A DNA stretch of 64,000 bases from Dyella acidisoli (GTDB lineage Bacteria; Pseudomonadota; Gammaproteobacteria; Xanthomonadales; Rhodanobacteraceae): assembly GCF_030160295.1 (NCBI RefSeq), contig NZ_BSOB01000006.1, positions 1 to 64,000 of the forward strand, written 5' to 3'. The notes under the pieces were generated by a model. It ran no database searches. It worked only from the letters and a program-made list of their open reading frames with translations, and was not told the DNA's origin. The position numbers and the translations under genes were made by a program. Positions 34,601 through 44,932 of this stretch are shown here, one piece after another. Position 1 is the stretch's first letter. Each line of letters opens with the position of its first letter.

Positions 34601-34952
34601 CGACTCCTTGATTCACCTTCACATAGGCATCGTCGAGCGCGGCCAGCGTACCAATGCCACCGTTAGCGCTACCAAGCACACCCATCCCACGGGATGTTTT
34701 AATAGTGCCAGCATTGGCTACACATATACCGTCGATACTCACCGTGCCCCATTGCTGCTCCGGCGTGATGCATGAGGCAGTGGTATCGGCAGCGTACGCT
34801 GCGCCAAGTGGGATAAATGAGGTGAGCGCGATAGCCACAGCACAGGTCAGTGCGTTGCGGCCGTCTTTCTTTTTGCAGCCCCTGGTCAATTCTGACGTCA
34901 CTGCCCATTTGCCAACACCAGCGTCCCAGACCACCCGATAAATCTTATTCAC
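31674..34952 (-). CDS. Trimeric autotransporter adhesin (YadA-like)
   Basis: 1092 aa. The GTG at 34952 follows AAGGAG and opens an ESPR extended signal peptide (MNKIYRVVWDAGVGKWAV), cleaved after AAYA. A first YadA-type head (about residues 110-220; AIGSAANANG, AVGDQTSASG) is followed by a long stalk with repeated DAVNGSQL/NVGQL neck motifs and near-duplicate blocks. Next come a second head (VALGYNSAATG, AVGQNAKALG), a coiled coil (LQNLQDWTGQKIDDLQQLI) and the YadA membrane anchor over the last 75 residues. It would form a trimeric outer-membrane fibre for adhesion. It ends ...VGVILGD, without the usual terminal aromatic residue. Confidence 0.92.
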   Translation of the reverse strand: MNKIYRVVWDAGVGKWAVTSELTRGCKKKDGRNALTCAVAIALTSFIPLGAAYAADTTASCITPEQQWGTVSIDGICVANAGTIKTSRGMGVLGSANGGIGTLAALDDAYVKVNQGVASANASATGLGSLAIGSAANANGTVATAIGYLSNATAIAALAVGDQTSASGAYATGLGFLANAAGEDAVALGANASVAASVQNAVALGQGSVADRNSTVSVGSDVSGSAFTRQIVNVGAGTQANDAVNVSQFSPVVSALGGGASINSTTGAVTGPTYNVQGGTQTNVGAALTALDTGLNVTNQQVGTNTTNIAGNTANINNLLVGTAGLVQQANATAPITVAAGNGGTLVNVAGAVGNRQITGVANGALSNTSTDAVNGSQLNTTNQQVTTNTANIAGNTTNINNLLVGAAGLVQQANATAPITVAASNGGTVVNIAGVSGNRQLKGVAAGTADDDAVNVGQLNDLSDQVGIIDISAVKYDDGSKISVTLGGVGATSPVALRNIADGGLSAISHDAINGSQLFATNQNVATNAQNITQLDGRVTINEGDINDLLIGHAGLVQQADTNAAVTVAAQSGGASVNIAGVSGNRQLKGVAAGTADDDAVNVGQLNDLSDQVGIIDTSAVKYDDGSKTSVTLGGAGATAPVALRNIADGELSVTSHDAINGSQLFATNQQVASNTGNINDLLIGHAGLVQQADASAPVTVAAGSGGALVTINGTDGDRQIRGVAAGTQDDDAVNLSQLKDLAGDVGEIDALAVKYDDPSHSSITLGGMGASVPVAIHNVANGVSTYDAVNVGQLTDLQSNLQFQINGLDTRVTVLENEDRTPPYLDGTGGSGNNDKANAGNSPGVALGYNSAATGDNASAVGQNAKALGTNGLAVGNDSYAAGANDTAIGGNAMVGADNSVAVGANSTVEAGASNAAAIGANSSVSAASGTAIGQGATVSSSATNAVALGAGSVADRANTVSVGTEGAERQITNVAAGSQATDAVNVGQLQNLQDWTGQKIDDLQQLINRNQRQANRGIASSAALVNNMPYVPGKVALSAGAATYRSESAVGIAISRWSKNGRVNINAGVSAAKGDSPIFRVGVGVILGD

Positions 34953-35411
34953 CTGATCATCTCCTTGAAATGAAACTACTCCGCCGGAACAAATTGCCTC
35001 TAAATTGCCTCTAAAAGTGGAGTCCTTTGGACGTAACGTCCCGACCCACTGCAAACGCCTAAGTGGGCATGCATTCTTGTCGAATGCCTCAACGAGCACA
35101 GACGCATCTGCCTGCTGCTTTTGTTCCGGCAATGCAAGCGAAAAACATAGAGGGTGATTCAACCAATGAACATCGGTCGAAGCTGATACGTCAGCAGTCC
35201 TTGAACGCTGCGTTTTTCGGATAAATCTGTATTTCGTTTATCGTGCATGGCACGACGGTTACGCAGGAGAACGCAACTAAGAACTCAAAGTGGCTGCGAC
35301 ATCTGATGTAACGATGTTATGTCTTTACTGACTTGGCCACTCATTTCGGCAAAGACGCCATGGCAGTGCATTGCTTCGTGATCTTTCGAACGATCGACTG
35401 GCAGACGGCTT
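34953..35411. promoter_or_regulatory. Upstream region of the adhesin gene, with 11-bp direct repeats
   Basis: The 459-base gap holds no gene that I can support; a frame continuing the adhesin upstream to 35162 lacks any adhesin feature. About 40 bases before the start codon, AAATTGCCTCT occurs twice in tandem (34991-35001 and 35002-35012), a candidate regulator site on the leader or promoter. The far part is AT-richer than its surroundings (about 35210-35340), as expected of a promoter zone. Confidence 0.4.
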
Positions 35412-36341
35412 CTACGCTTCCGTCATGTCCCCTCCACGCTCCCACGGTGGTTGAGTACCAAACTGCTCCGCCAGAAAATCCACGAATGCCCGTACCCGCA
35501 ACGGCACCAGCCGGCGCTGCGGCATCACCGCATAAATGCCGGTATCGGCGATCGCATACTCCGGCAAAACCACTTTCAAGCGCCCGGCACGCAAATCCTC
35601 GCAAACGTGCCAGGTGGAGTGCTGCGCAATACCCAGCCCGGCCAGCGCCGCATCGCGTAGCAGTTCGCCGAGCGTGGATTCCAGGCGTCCATTTACGCGT
35701 GCCGTGTGTACTGCGCCTTGCGCATCGTGCAGACGCCAGATGTCCTGGCGACCGTTGCTGCCCACCAGCATCAGACATTCATGTCGGGCAAGATCAACCG
35801 GTGTTTTCGGCATGCCAAAACGGCGCAGGTAATCTGGCGAGGCGCATAACACGCGCCGGTTGAGCGCCAGCTTGCGCGCCACCAGTCGCGAGTCGTGCAA
35901 GGCACCGATGCGAATGGCCAGATCGAAACCGGCGCTAATCAGATCCTGCAACTCATCAGTAAGCTGCACGCTCAGGCGCACGCGCGGATAGCGAGCCATG
36001 AAGGCCGGCAGCAGCGGAGAGACGTATTGACGTCCAAACGACGCGGATGCAGTCACGCGCAAGGTACCGACTACGTCGGCCGCGCCCTGGCGCAAACCTG
36101 AAGTCAGCGCCTCCAGATCTTCCACCAAAGTGCGCCCCTGCTCAGCCAGGGCCAGGCCCTCCGGTGTGGGATGCAGGCGGCGAGTCGTTCGGTGCAGCAG
36201 TCGCACGCCCAGATGTTGCTCCAGGCGCTTCAAGCGTTGGCTGGCGACAGCCACGGAAAGATCGAGGCTGCGCGCCGCGCCGCTGATCGAGCCTTGGTCC
36301 AGTACACGCAGGAACAGGATGAGGTCGCCGACACGGTCCAT
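35412..36341 (-). CDS. LysR-family transcriptional regulator
   Basis: 309 aa. An N-terminal winged helix (about 1-60; SISGAARSLDLSVAVASQRLKRLEQHLGVRLLHRTTRR) is followed by a substrate-binding domain (about 90-295). It resembles the large subgroup that controls neighbouring efflux pumps and oxidoreductases. It is divergent from the MFS gene across 100 bases that hold a palindrome, so it probably regulates that gene, itself, or both. The ATG at 36341 fits the family start; upstream frame extension runs antisense into the MFS leader. Confidence 0.9.
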   Translation of the reverse strand: MDRVGDLILFLRVLDQGSISGAARSLDLSVAVASQRLKRLEQHLGVRLLHRTTRRLHPTPEGLALAEQGRTLVEDLEALTSGLRQGAADVVGTLRVTASASFGRQYVSPLLPAFMARYPRVRLSVQLTDELQDLISAGFDLAIRIGALHDSRLVARKLALNRRVLCASPDYLRRFGMPKTPVDLARHECLMLVGSNGRQDIWRLHDAQGAVHTARVNGRLESTLGELLRDAALAGLGIAQHSTWHVCEDLRAGRLKVVLPEYAIADTGIYAVMPQRRLVPLRVRAFVDFLAEQFGTQPPWERGGDMTEA

Positions 36342-36361
36342 TTTCAATACTTTATTGAAAG
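36342..36361. promoter_or_regulatory. Palindromic LysR-type operator candidate
   Basis: TTTCAATACTTTATTGAAA is a near-perfect inverted repeat (TTCAATA/TATTGAA) immediately before the LysR start codon, in the shared gap with the MFS gene. LysR proteins often bind such AT-rich dyads in divergent promoters. Overlap with the lysR start would suit autorepression. Confidence 0.5.
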
Positions 36362-36441
36362 TGATTCGCCATCTTGGCGGTTTTTGCAGAGGATGCAAGC
36401 GCCTACGCTGGGGCTTATCGATTTCTAACGGAGCCCTTCGC

Positions 36442-37653
36442 ATGGCCGCCTCCCCTTCCCGTTCCATGCCGGTAGCGCTGTACGCGCTGGCCGCCGGGGC
36501 CTTCGGCATCGGCACGACCGAGTTCGTGATCATGGGTTTGTTGATCCAGGTGGCGGCGGACCTGAAAGTCACCATCGCCACCGCTGGCCTGTTGATCTCC
36601 GGCTACGCGCTAGGCGTGTTCGTGGGTGCGCCCGTGCTGACCGTCGCCACCAGTCGCATGCCACGCAAGGCTGTGCTCATTGGGCTGATGGCGATCTTCA
36701 CCCTCGGCAATCTGTGCTGTGCGATGGCATCGAATTACGCAGTACTGCTACTAGCCCGCGTGATCACGTCGCTGGCACATGGCACTTTCTTCGGAGTGGG
36801 TTCGGTCGTAGCAACCAGCTTGGTGTCGACGGATCGCCGCGCATCGGCCATCTCGATCATGTTCACCGGTCTTACCATTGCCACCCTGCTCGGCGTGCCG
36901 GCTGGTGCGTGGCTTGGCCTGCACTTCGGCTGGCGCTCAACGTTCTGGGCCGTGGCCGCGATCGGCGTGATAGCGATGCTGATCATCGCCACCTTGGTGC
37001 CCAATCATCACGAGCATGGCAAAAGCATCGCCGTGCGTGACGAATTACGTGCCATCGGCAATCCTTCCGTGCTGCTCGGCTTGCTGATGACGGTGCTTGG
37101 CTTTGCCGGCGTGTTCACCGTGTTCACTTACATCCAGCCGATCCTGACGGAAGTAACCGGCTTTGCGCAGACCGCGGTGTCGCCCATTTTGCTGGTATTC
37201 GGCGTCGGATTGATTGCCGGCAACCTGCTCGGCGGCAAGCTGGCTGATCGCCATTTGACGAGCACGCTACTGCTGACACTGGTCGCGTTGATCGTGGTGC
37301 TCGGCGTTATGACCTTTGCGCTGCATAGCAAAGTGCTGGCGGTGTTGTTTGTTGGTCTGCTTGGCATCGCCGCATTTGCAACCGTACCACCGCTGCAACT
37401 ATGGGTGCTGCATAAAGCTGATGACGCGAAAAGTCTCGCTTCGAGCTTGAACATCGGCGCATTCAATCTCGGCAACGCACTCGGTGCGTGGCTCGGCGGC
37501 GTAGTGGTAGCGCGCGGCCCCGGACTTGGTGCGCTCACCTGGGTCGCCGCGTTGGTCACCTTGTCGGGTCTGCTCGTCGCGCTGTGGGCAAGGCAACGCG
37601 AAGCCATGCTTCCCCAACTGCCTGCTGTCGCTTGTTCGAGCAGCGGCTCGTAA
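36442..37653 (+). CDS. MFS efflux transporter (AraJ/YdhP-like)
   Basis: 403 aa, twelve predicted helices. It opens MPVALYALAAGAFGIGTTEFVIMGLL, the hallmark of the AraJ/YdhP/PbuE-type drug-proton antiporters, and has the loop 2-3 motif TSRMPRKAVLIGLM and GLTIATLLGVPAGAWLG in helix 5. It exports a small molecule or drug by proton exchange; the substrate is unknown. The ATG at 36442 follows AACGGAG. An aldo-keto reductase and a quinone reductase-like gene follow on the same strand. Confidence 0.9.
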   Translation: MAASPSRSMPVALYALAAGAFGIGTTEFVIMGLLIQVAADLKVTIATAGLLISGYALGVFVGAPVLTVATSRMPRKAVLIGLMAIFTLGNLCCAMASNYAVLLLARVITSLAHGTFFGVGSVVATSLVSTDRRASAISIMFTGLTIATLLGVPAGAWLGLHFGWRSTFWAVAAIGVIAMLIIATLVPNHHEHGKSIAVRDELRAIGNPSVLLGLLMTVLGFAGVFTVFTYIQPILTEVTGFAQTAVSPILLVFGVGLIAGNLLGGKLADRHLTSTLLLTLVALIVVLGVMTFALHSKVLAVLFVGLLGIAAFATVPPLQLWVLHKADDAKSLASSLNIGAFNLGNALGAWLGGVVVARGPGLGALTWVAALVTLSGLLVALWARQREAMLPQLPAVACSSSGS

Positions 37654-37697
37654 TCACGGCACGCATCCCTCTCTCTTTTTCACAGAAAGGAACGATC

Positions 37698-38738
37698 GTG
37701 GATTATCGATTTCTCGGTGCATCCGGTTTCAAAGTACCCGTACTCGGCTTCGGCGCGGGAACGTTCGGCGGGAAAGGACCGCTGTTCAGCGCCTGGGGCA
37801 ACACCGATGCGGCACAAGCACGTCGCCTGCTCGACATCTGCCTGGAAGCCGGTGTGAATCTGTTCGACACCGCGGACGTCTATTCGGATGGCGCATCGGA
37901 AAGCATTCTCGGCGAAGCGCTGAAAGGCCGCCGGGATCAAGCGATCATCTCCACCAAACTCACGCTGCGTGCAGGCGAAGGCCCGAACGAGGTGGGTGCA
38001 TCGCGCCATCATCTAGTCACTGGTGTCGAGCGCGCGCTCAAGCGTCTCAATACCGATTACATCGATCTCTTGCAGCTGCATCACTTCGACGCCATGACGC
38101 CGGTGGAAAGCGTGATGCGCACCCTCGACGACTTGGTGCGTGACGGCAAGGTGCGCTATCTCGGTGCGTCGAATTTCTCCGGCTGGCAGCTGATGAAATC
38201 GCAGGCCGTCGCCGATCGCTACGGCTACACCCGCTTCGTTGCCAACCAGACGTACTATTCGCTGATCGGCCGCGATTACGAGTGGGAACTGATGCCGCTA
38301 GGTCTGGACCAGGGCGTTGGCGCAGTGGTGTGGAGCCCGCTTGGCTGGGGCCGCCTCACCGGCAAGATTCGTCGCGGCCAGCCGCTGCCGGAAGGAAGCC
38401 GCCTGCACGAAACAGCCGGTTTCGCGCCACCGGTGGACGAAGAGCGGCTCTATCGCGTAATCGATGTACTGGATGACATCGCCGTGGAAACCGGCAAGAC
38501 AGTGCCGCAGATCGCGCTGAATTGGCTGCTGCAGCGCCCCACTGTTTCCAGCATCCTGTTTGGTGCGCGCAACGAAGAACAACTGCGGCAAAACCTGGGC
38601 GCAATCGGCTGGACGCTAACGCATGAGCAGATCACGCGACTGGATACTGCCAGTGCCGTCACACCGCCTTATCCCTATTACCCGTGTTGGAATGGGCAAT
38701 TTACCGAGCGCAATCCGCCGGCCATTCAGATCGCATGA
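37698..38738 (+). CDS. Aldo/keto reductase
   Basis: 346 aa. TIM-barrel AKR signatures: DTADVYSDGASESILGEAL, the active-site lysine in ISTKLTLR, LLQLHHFD, and GKVRYLGASNFSGWQL, with SILFGARNEEQL for NADPH binding. The GTG at 37698 follows AAAGGAACG and matches the family opening MDYRFLGASGFKVPVLGFG. It reduces aldehydes or ketones in the cytosol. It lies 44 bases after the MFS gene and before a quinone reductase-like gene, probably in one operon. Confidence 0.92.
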   Translation: MDYRFLGASGFKVPVLGFGAGTFGGKGPLFSAWGNTDAAQARRLLDICLEAGVNLFDTADVYSDGASESILGEALKGRRDQAIISTKLTLRAGEGPNEVGASRHHLVTGVERALKRLNTDYIDLLQLHHFDAMTPVESVMRTLDDLVRDGKVRYLGASNFSGWQLMKSQAVADRYGYTRFVANQTYYSLIGRDYEWELMPLGLDQGVGAVVWSPLGWGRLTGKIRRGQPLPEGSRLHETAGFAPPVDEERLYRVIDVLDDIAVETGKTVPQIALNWLLQRPTVSSILFGARNEEQLRQNLGAIGWTLTHEQITRLDTASAVTPPYPYYPCWNGQFTERNPPAIQIA

Positions 38739-38760
38739 CTTGCCAATGAGAAACCACACG

Positions 38761-39777
38761 ATGAAAGCTGTCGCCCTCACCCGTTATCTGCCCATCGACG
38801 ATCCGCAATCGCTGATCGATGTGGAACTATCCAAGCCGGACATCGGCACAAACGACCTGCTTGTGCGCGTGGAAGCCGTGTCCGTCAATCCGGTCGATAC
38901 CAAAGTCCGTTCGCCTAAGCCGCACGTGGAAACGCAACCGCGCGTACTCGGATACGACGCTGCGGGTACGGTAGAAGCGGTCGGCGCTGACGTGATCGGC
39001 TTCAAACCCGGTGATGAGGTTTATTACGCGGGCGACATCACTCGACCAGGCAGCAATGCGCAGTATCAGGCTGTGGACGCACGACTGGTTGCGCATCGTC
39101 CGCGCCGCTTGGACGCCGCCGCAGCCGCAGCTTTGCCGTTGGTCACCATCACCGCGTGGGAACTGCTGTTCCAGCGCATGCCTTACTCATGCGAACACGG
39201 CGGTGAGGGCAAGACACTGCTGGTGATCGCCGGCGCAGGTGGTGTGGGCTCGATCGCGATCCAGCTCGCACGTCGCGCGGGTTTCACCGTGATCGCCACC
39301 GCATCACGTCCGGAAACACAGGCATGGTGCCGCGCAATGGGGGCGCAGCATGTGATCGATCATCGTCAACCGCTCACGGAGCAGCTGAAGGCGCTAGGCT
39401 TCAACGAAGTCGATGCCGCCATCAACCTGGCCGATACGGCACGTTACTGGACCGACCTTGGCGAATTACTCGCACCGCAAGGGCACGTCGGCCTGATCGT
39501 GGAACCGACGATGCCGTTGAACATGGGTGATCCTTACAAAGCCAAATGCATCGGCATTCATTGGGAAATGATGTTCGCGCGGCCGCGCTTCAAAACAGCC
39601 GACATGGCTGAGCAAGGACGCATCCTGGCACGCGTGGCGGCGTTGATGGATGAAGGCGAACTGCGCGGCATCCATCGCGAAACGCTGAGCCCGATCAATG
39701 CAGAGAATTTGCGCGAAGCGCATCGACGGTTGGAGTCGGGCAGCACGATCGGCAAGCTGGTGCTGTCCGGCTGGTAA
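38761..39777 (+). CDS. Zinc-type alcohol dehydrogenase-like / quinone oxidoreductase (MDR family)
   Basis: 338 aa. The N-terminal GroES-like domain (VSVNPVDTKVR, LGYDAAGTVEAVG) and Rossmann domain with AGAGGVGSIAIQLARR belong to medium-chain reductases of the zinc-less quinone oxidoreductase branch; the usual catalytic-zinc ligands are absent. It would reduce quinones or enals with NADPH. The ATG at 38761 gives the family start MKAVALTRYLPI; an ATG at 38746 is also in frame. It lies 22 bases after the aldo-keto reductase gene. Confidence 0.88.
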   Translation: MKAVALTRYLPIDDPQSLIDVELSKPDIGTNDLLVRVEAVSVNPVDTKVRSPKPHVETQPRVLGYDAAGTVEAVGADVIGFKPGDEVYYAGDITRPGSNAQYQAVDARLVAHRPRRLDAAAAAALPLVTITAWELLFQRMPYSCEHGGEGKTLLVIAGAGGVGSIAIQLARRAGFTVIATASRPETQAWCRAMGAQHVIDHRQPLTEQLKALGFNEVDAAINLADTARYWTDLGELLAPQGHVGLIVEPTMPLNMGDPYKAKCIGIHWEMMFARPRFKTADMAEQGRILARVAALMDEGELRGIHRETLSPINAENLREAHRRLESGSTIGKLVLSGW

Positions 39778-39790
39778 CTCATCACCCCGC

Positions 39791-40180
39791 TCAGGGAAGT
39801 GTGTAATCGAAGATGTAGTAGTGGCTACCATCTTCGATCTTGATCTGCATCGATCCACTCAAGCCAGTCAAAGCATCCGTTCCTGAATCCGGCACCACCG
39901 TCACCGACAACTGCGGCGAGCCACGATCCATCACGCCGCAGTGCTGCAGGACGAAGCTGCCACGCTTGCCGTGCAGCGTGCCGGTCACGCGCTCAATGGC
40001 CACGTAGCCGGCTGATCCCTGCACCTGGCCCATCGCCGACAACATTTCGCCAAGGCTGGTGGCTTCCAGGTCACCATGGAATTGCTTTTCGATTGTCATC
40101 CGCCCCAAACTGGCTTGCTCGATGCCGGGCGCCGGCGGTTGTGGTGCGAGTTTCACCTCGAAAGACCCGTTTGCTTGCAT
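39791..40180 (-). CDS. DUF3224-like protein
   Basis: 129 aa. It opens MQANGSFEVKLAPQPP and contains LGRMTIEKQFHGDLEATSLGEML, GTLHGKRGSFVLQHCG and a C-terminal GDG-like HYYIFDYTLP, matching the single-domain DUF3224 family (avidin-like fold by my recollection). Function unknown. Longer starts reach 40231 or beyond but overlap the AraC promoter region. It converges on the quinone reductase-like gene and is divergent from the AraC gene. Confidence 0.78.
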   Translation of the reverse strand: MQANGSFEVKLAPQPPAPGIEQASLGRMTIEKQFHGDLEATSLGEMLSAMGQVQGSAGYVAIERVTGTLHGKRGSFVLQHCGVMDRGSPQLSVTVVPDSGTDALTGLSGSMQIKIEDGSHYYIFDYTLP

Positions 40181-40273
40181 GACATGTCCCGATTCGCTTT
40201 CCTGTTGCGACATTAGTACAACGGCAGCCATGACGATTGGAAAAACGCGACATCCCGTCCAGGTGGAAAAGCC

Positions 40274-41095
40274 ATGACCATCGATTTGGGCAAGCCTCGC
40301 GGCATCTTGCACCCGCAGCTGGCACACGGCGAATTTCAGCATGACCGCCGCGCGCCATCGCCTGTTCTTGCGGAAGTCGTGGAGCATTACTGGCACGTAG
40401 CATGGGATTTGCGCGGACTTCCGGCTCAGCAACAGGAAACGCTGCCCCACCCAAACGTGCATTTCGTGGTCGAACCGGCGTTGACTGGCATTTATGGCGT
40501 ACACACCGGCCGCTTCACTCGATTGCTTGAAGGGAAAAGCCAGGTATTTGGCATCAAGTTCAAACCCGGCGGCTTCTTTCCGTTTTACGGTGCACCGGTT
40601 TCGGAGCTGCAGAATCGCTCACTCGATCCACGCCGCATCTTTGGCGACGATGCGGCACGCTTCGAATCAGAGGTATGCGCCAGCGCGGATATCGATGCGA
40701 TGGTGCTGGCCGCGGAGCAATTGCTGTTGGCGCATGTTCCTGCCGTGGACGCGAACGTCACGCACGTCAGCGAGCTTGTCGCTGGTATTGCTGCGGACCG
40801 CAGCCTGACCTCGGTCGATGCATTGAGCCAGCAATGCCAACTCACCAAGCGTGCGTTGCAAAGGTTGTTCAACCGGTACGTCGGCGTCAGCCCAAAATGG
40901 GTGATCAACCGCTACCGGATGCATGAAGCCATTGCGCAACTGCAAGCAGGCGGACCCGTCATATGGGCTGATCTGGCGCTGGCACTCGGCTATTTCGATC
41001 AAGCTCATTTCATCCGTGATTTTCGGAAACTGGTGGGGCGCTCGCCCACTGAATACGCACGTGCGGAAAGCCATTCTGACCCATCATGCAGGTGA
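40274..41095 (+). CDS. AraC-family transcriptional regulator
   Basis: 273 aa. The N-terminal domain (LAEVVEHYWHVAWDL, PHPNVHFVVEP, GIKFKPGGFFPF) is the DUF6597-like sensor, and a C-terminal AraC double helix-turn-helix follows (about 165-260; DALSQQCQLTKRALQRLFNRYVGVSPKWV and LALALGYFDQAHFIRDFRKLVGRSP). The ATG at 40274 follows AGGTGG. The SRPBCC gene starts 5 bases after its stop, so the two are co-transcribed; AraC-SRPBCC pairs are common but the ligand is unknown. Confidence 0.9.
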   Translation: MTIDLGKPRGILHPQLAHGEFQHDRRAPSPVLAEVVEHYWHVAWDLRGLPAQQQETLPHPNVHFVVEPALTGIYGVHTGRFTRLLEGKSQVFGIKFKPGGFFPFYGAPVSELQNRSLDPRRIFGDDAARFESEVCASADIDAMVLAAEQLLLAHVPAVDANVTHVSELVAGIAADRSLTSVDALSQQCQLTKRALQRLFNRYVGVSPKWVINRYRMHEAIAQLQAGGPVIWADLALALGYFDQAHFIRDFRKLVGRSPTEYARAESHSDPSCR

Positions 41096-41100
41096 TCCTC

Positions 41101-41628
41101 ATGACCGACTACGGCGTTGTCACCGAACCCACTTCAATCCGCTTCGAACGCCTGCTGCCAGGCCCCATCACACGTATTTGGAGCTACCTCACCGATTCGG
41201 AAAAACGCGGGCAATGGTTTTCCTCCGGGCCGATCGAACCGAAGGTCGGCGGAAAAGCCGAGCATGTGTTCAACAACGGCAAACTGTCGAAACACGACGA
41301 CCCGCCGCCCGAGAAATACGCGGATCACGCTGGCGAAGTGCGTTCGGAAGGGCGTGTGCTCACCTATGATCCGCCATACGCCCTGGCGTATACCTTCGGC
41401 GGCGACATGGAGGTGCGTTTTGAACTCACCTCACAGGGTGACAAAGTGCTGCTGGTGCTCACGCACACACGGCTCACTTCTTACGACATGCTGACCAGGA
41501 TCGCCGGCGGCTGGCATACGCATCTGGACATACTGGCCGATCGTCTCAGCGGGCGTGAACCGCCGGCATTCTGGAAAACGCATGCACGAATGGAGGCGGA
41601 ATATCAGGCCAGGATTCCACGAGCTTAA
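41101..41628 (+). CDS. SRPBCC (AHSA1-like) domain protein
   Basis: 175 aa. A helix-grip fold protein: SIRFERLLPGPITRIWSYLTD, KRGQWFSSG and PPYALAYTFG, with a C-terminal helix containing GGWHTHLDILADRL. The family binds hydrophobic ligands or acts as a chaperone cofactor; bacterial members are often partnered with an ArsR or AraC regulator, as here. The second of two in-frame ATGs is preferred because AGGTGAT precedes it; the first at 41086 overlaps the AraC stop. Confidence 0.85.
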   Translation: MTDYGVVTEPTSIRFERLLPGPITRIWSYLTDSEKRGQWFSSGPIEPKVGGKAEHVFNNGKLSKHDDPPPEKYADHAGEVRSEGRVLTYDPPYALAYTFGGDMEVRFELTSQGDKVLLVLTHTRLTSYDMLTRIAGGWHTHLDILADRLSGREPPAFWKTHARMEAEYQARIPRA

Positions 41629-41708
41629 GCTTTTAAACCCGTTTTTTTATGGGATTTATACGGCAGACCGCAAATGCCATATCGCAACTTTATGCACGGA
41701 GCCAGAGA

Positions 41709-41927
41709 ATGCCGGACATGAAGATTCCAACGTCACGCACAGCGCCCATGACGCGAATGAAACGGGGCTTTGGCCAGATCGTTCTGGCCTTGCTTTTCCT
41801 GTTCTCGGTTTTCCAGTTAACGCATCTGCCGGTGATGGCGAACCACGGACTGACGGATATGTGGCGGGCGCTGGCGGTGGGATCGCTGTTCTTGTTCTTC
41901 TGCGTGCCAGGCTCGAATCGCCAGTGA
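41709..41927 (+). CDS. Small membrane protein, hypothetical
   Basis: 72 aa with two hydrophobic segments (GFGQIVLALLFLFSVFQL and ALAVGSLFLFFCVPG). An ATG at 41709 follows GAGCCAGAGA; another at 41649 would add 20 polar residues. Nothing identifies its function. It lies 80 bases after the SRPBCC gene in the same direction. Confidence 0.5.
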   Translation: MPDMKIPTSRTAPMTRMKRGFGQIVLALLFLFSVFQLTHLPVMANHGLTDMWRALAVGSLFLFFCVPGSNRQ

Positions 41928-42008
41928 GACGATCCTGAAGCTTCCCCGGACTTGATCCCGGGGAAACGCCACGGCAAGACTTCCCCATCTACGGGGGAAA
42001 TCCAGGCA

Positions 42009-44108
<2,100 letters not shown>

Positions 44109-44169
44109 CCTAACAACAACCCCGCTATTTGACCATGAAGCGGGGTGATAAACGAGTGCAGATGCCGAT

Positions 44170-44826
44170 TCAGTGCTGCGACGGCGCGTAAGCGCGCAGG
44201 AACATCGTGACGCTGGCGCGGGCGTTTTCCTCGATTTCTTTGGCATAGGCCTGCGCGCAATCCACGCAACCGAACATATGTCGCATCATCATGTCGCCCT
44301 TGATCAGCGAGATGAACTGGATGGCCGCACGAGGCACATCAGCAATATCGAGCATGCCCGCATCAGTCGCTTGCTGCAGCAGACGCTCCAGCAGGGCCTT
44401 TGAACGCATCGGGCCTTCTTCCCACATCAGCTTGCCGTAGCGGGGGTTGCCCTGACGGCAGTCGCTGAGGATGGCGCGGAATGTGCCCACGGTTTCCGGA
44501 TTGCAATCCAGATGCGCGTGGGTCTGGGCGATGCGATGGAGGATGTCGCCGATATCGGCACTGGGATCGAACTGGTAGGTCTCTTCGGGCAACAGGTCCT
44601 GGATGCGTGCGCGGATGACCTCGCGGAACAGGTTGTCCTTATCGCCAAAGTGACTATAGACCGTGAGCTTGGATACGCCCGCCTCCGCGGCGATGGCATC
44701 CATGCTGGTACCGGCAAAGGCGTTGCGTATGAACAGAGCCTTGGCAGCGTCGAGGATGGCCGCGCGCTTTTCCATGTCCTTAGGGCGGCCTGGCCCATGC
44801 GGCTTGGTCAGCGGGATCGAGTTCAT
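44170..44826 (-). CDS. TetR-family transcriptional regulator
   Basis: 218 aa. An N-terminal helix-turn-helix (about 22-68; ILDAAKALFIRNAFAGTSMDAIAAEAGVSKLTVYSHFGDKDNLF in part) is followed by an AefR-like ligand domain ending YAPSQH. The ATG at 44826 follows GAAGGTG. No obvious target operon is divergent from it; the small Trp-rich gene on the other side is the nearest candidate, and TolC lies 1.3 kb away. Confidence 0.9.
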   Translation of the reverse strand: MNSIPLTKPHGPGRPKDMEKRAAILDAAKALFIRNAFAGTSMDAIAAEAGVSKLTVYSHFGDKDNLFREVIRARIQDLLPEETYQFDPSADIGDILHRIAQTHAHLDCNPETVGTFRAILSDCRQGNPRYGKLMWEEGPMRSKALLERLLQQATDAGMLDIADVPRAAIQFISLIKGDMMMRHMFGCVDCAQAYAKEIEENARASVTMFLRAYAPSQH

Positions 44827-44932
44827 GGATGCACCTTCACAAATCAAAAAACCCAATTTATTATACGGGTCGGTTTACTTATTTTCTGAATGATACCGAA
44901 TATTTCGGCCAATGTGCGCAACTACCCCAGAA

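Noticed and set aside
34953-35162. In-frame N-terminal extension of the adhesin
   Set aside because: The ESPR signal peptide and an AAGGAG site place the start at the GTG at 34952; the extension has no adhesin features.
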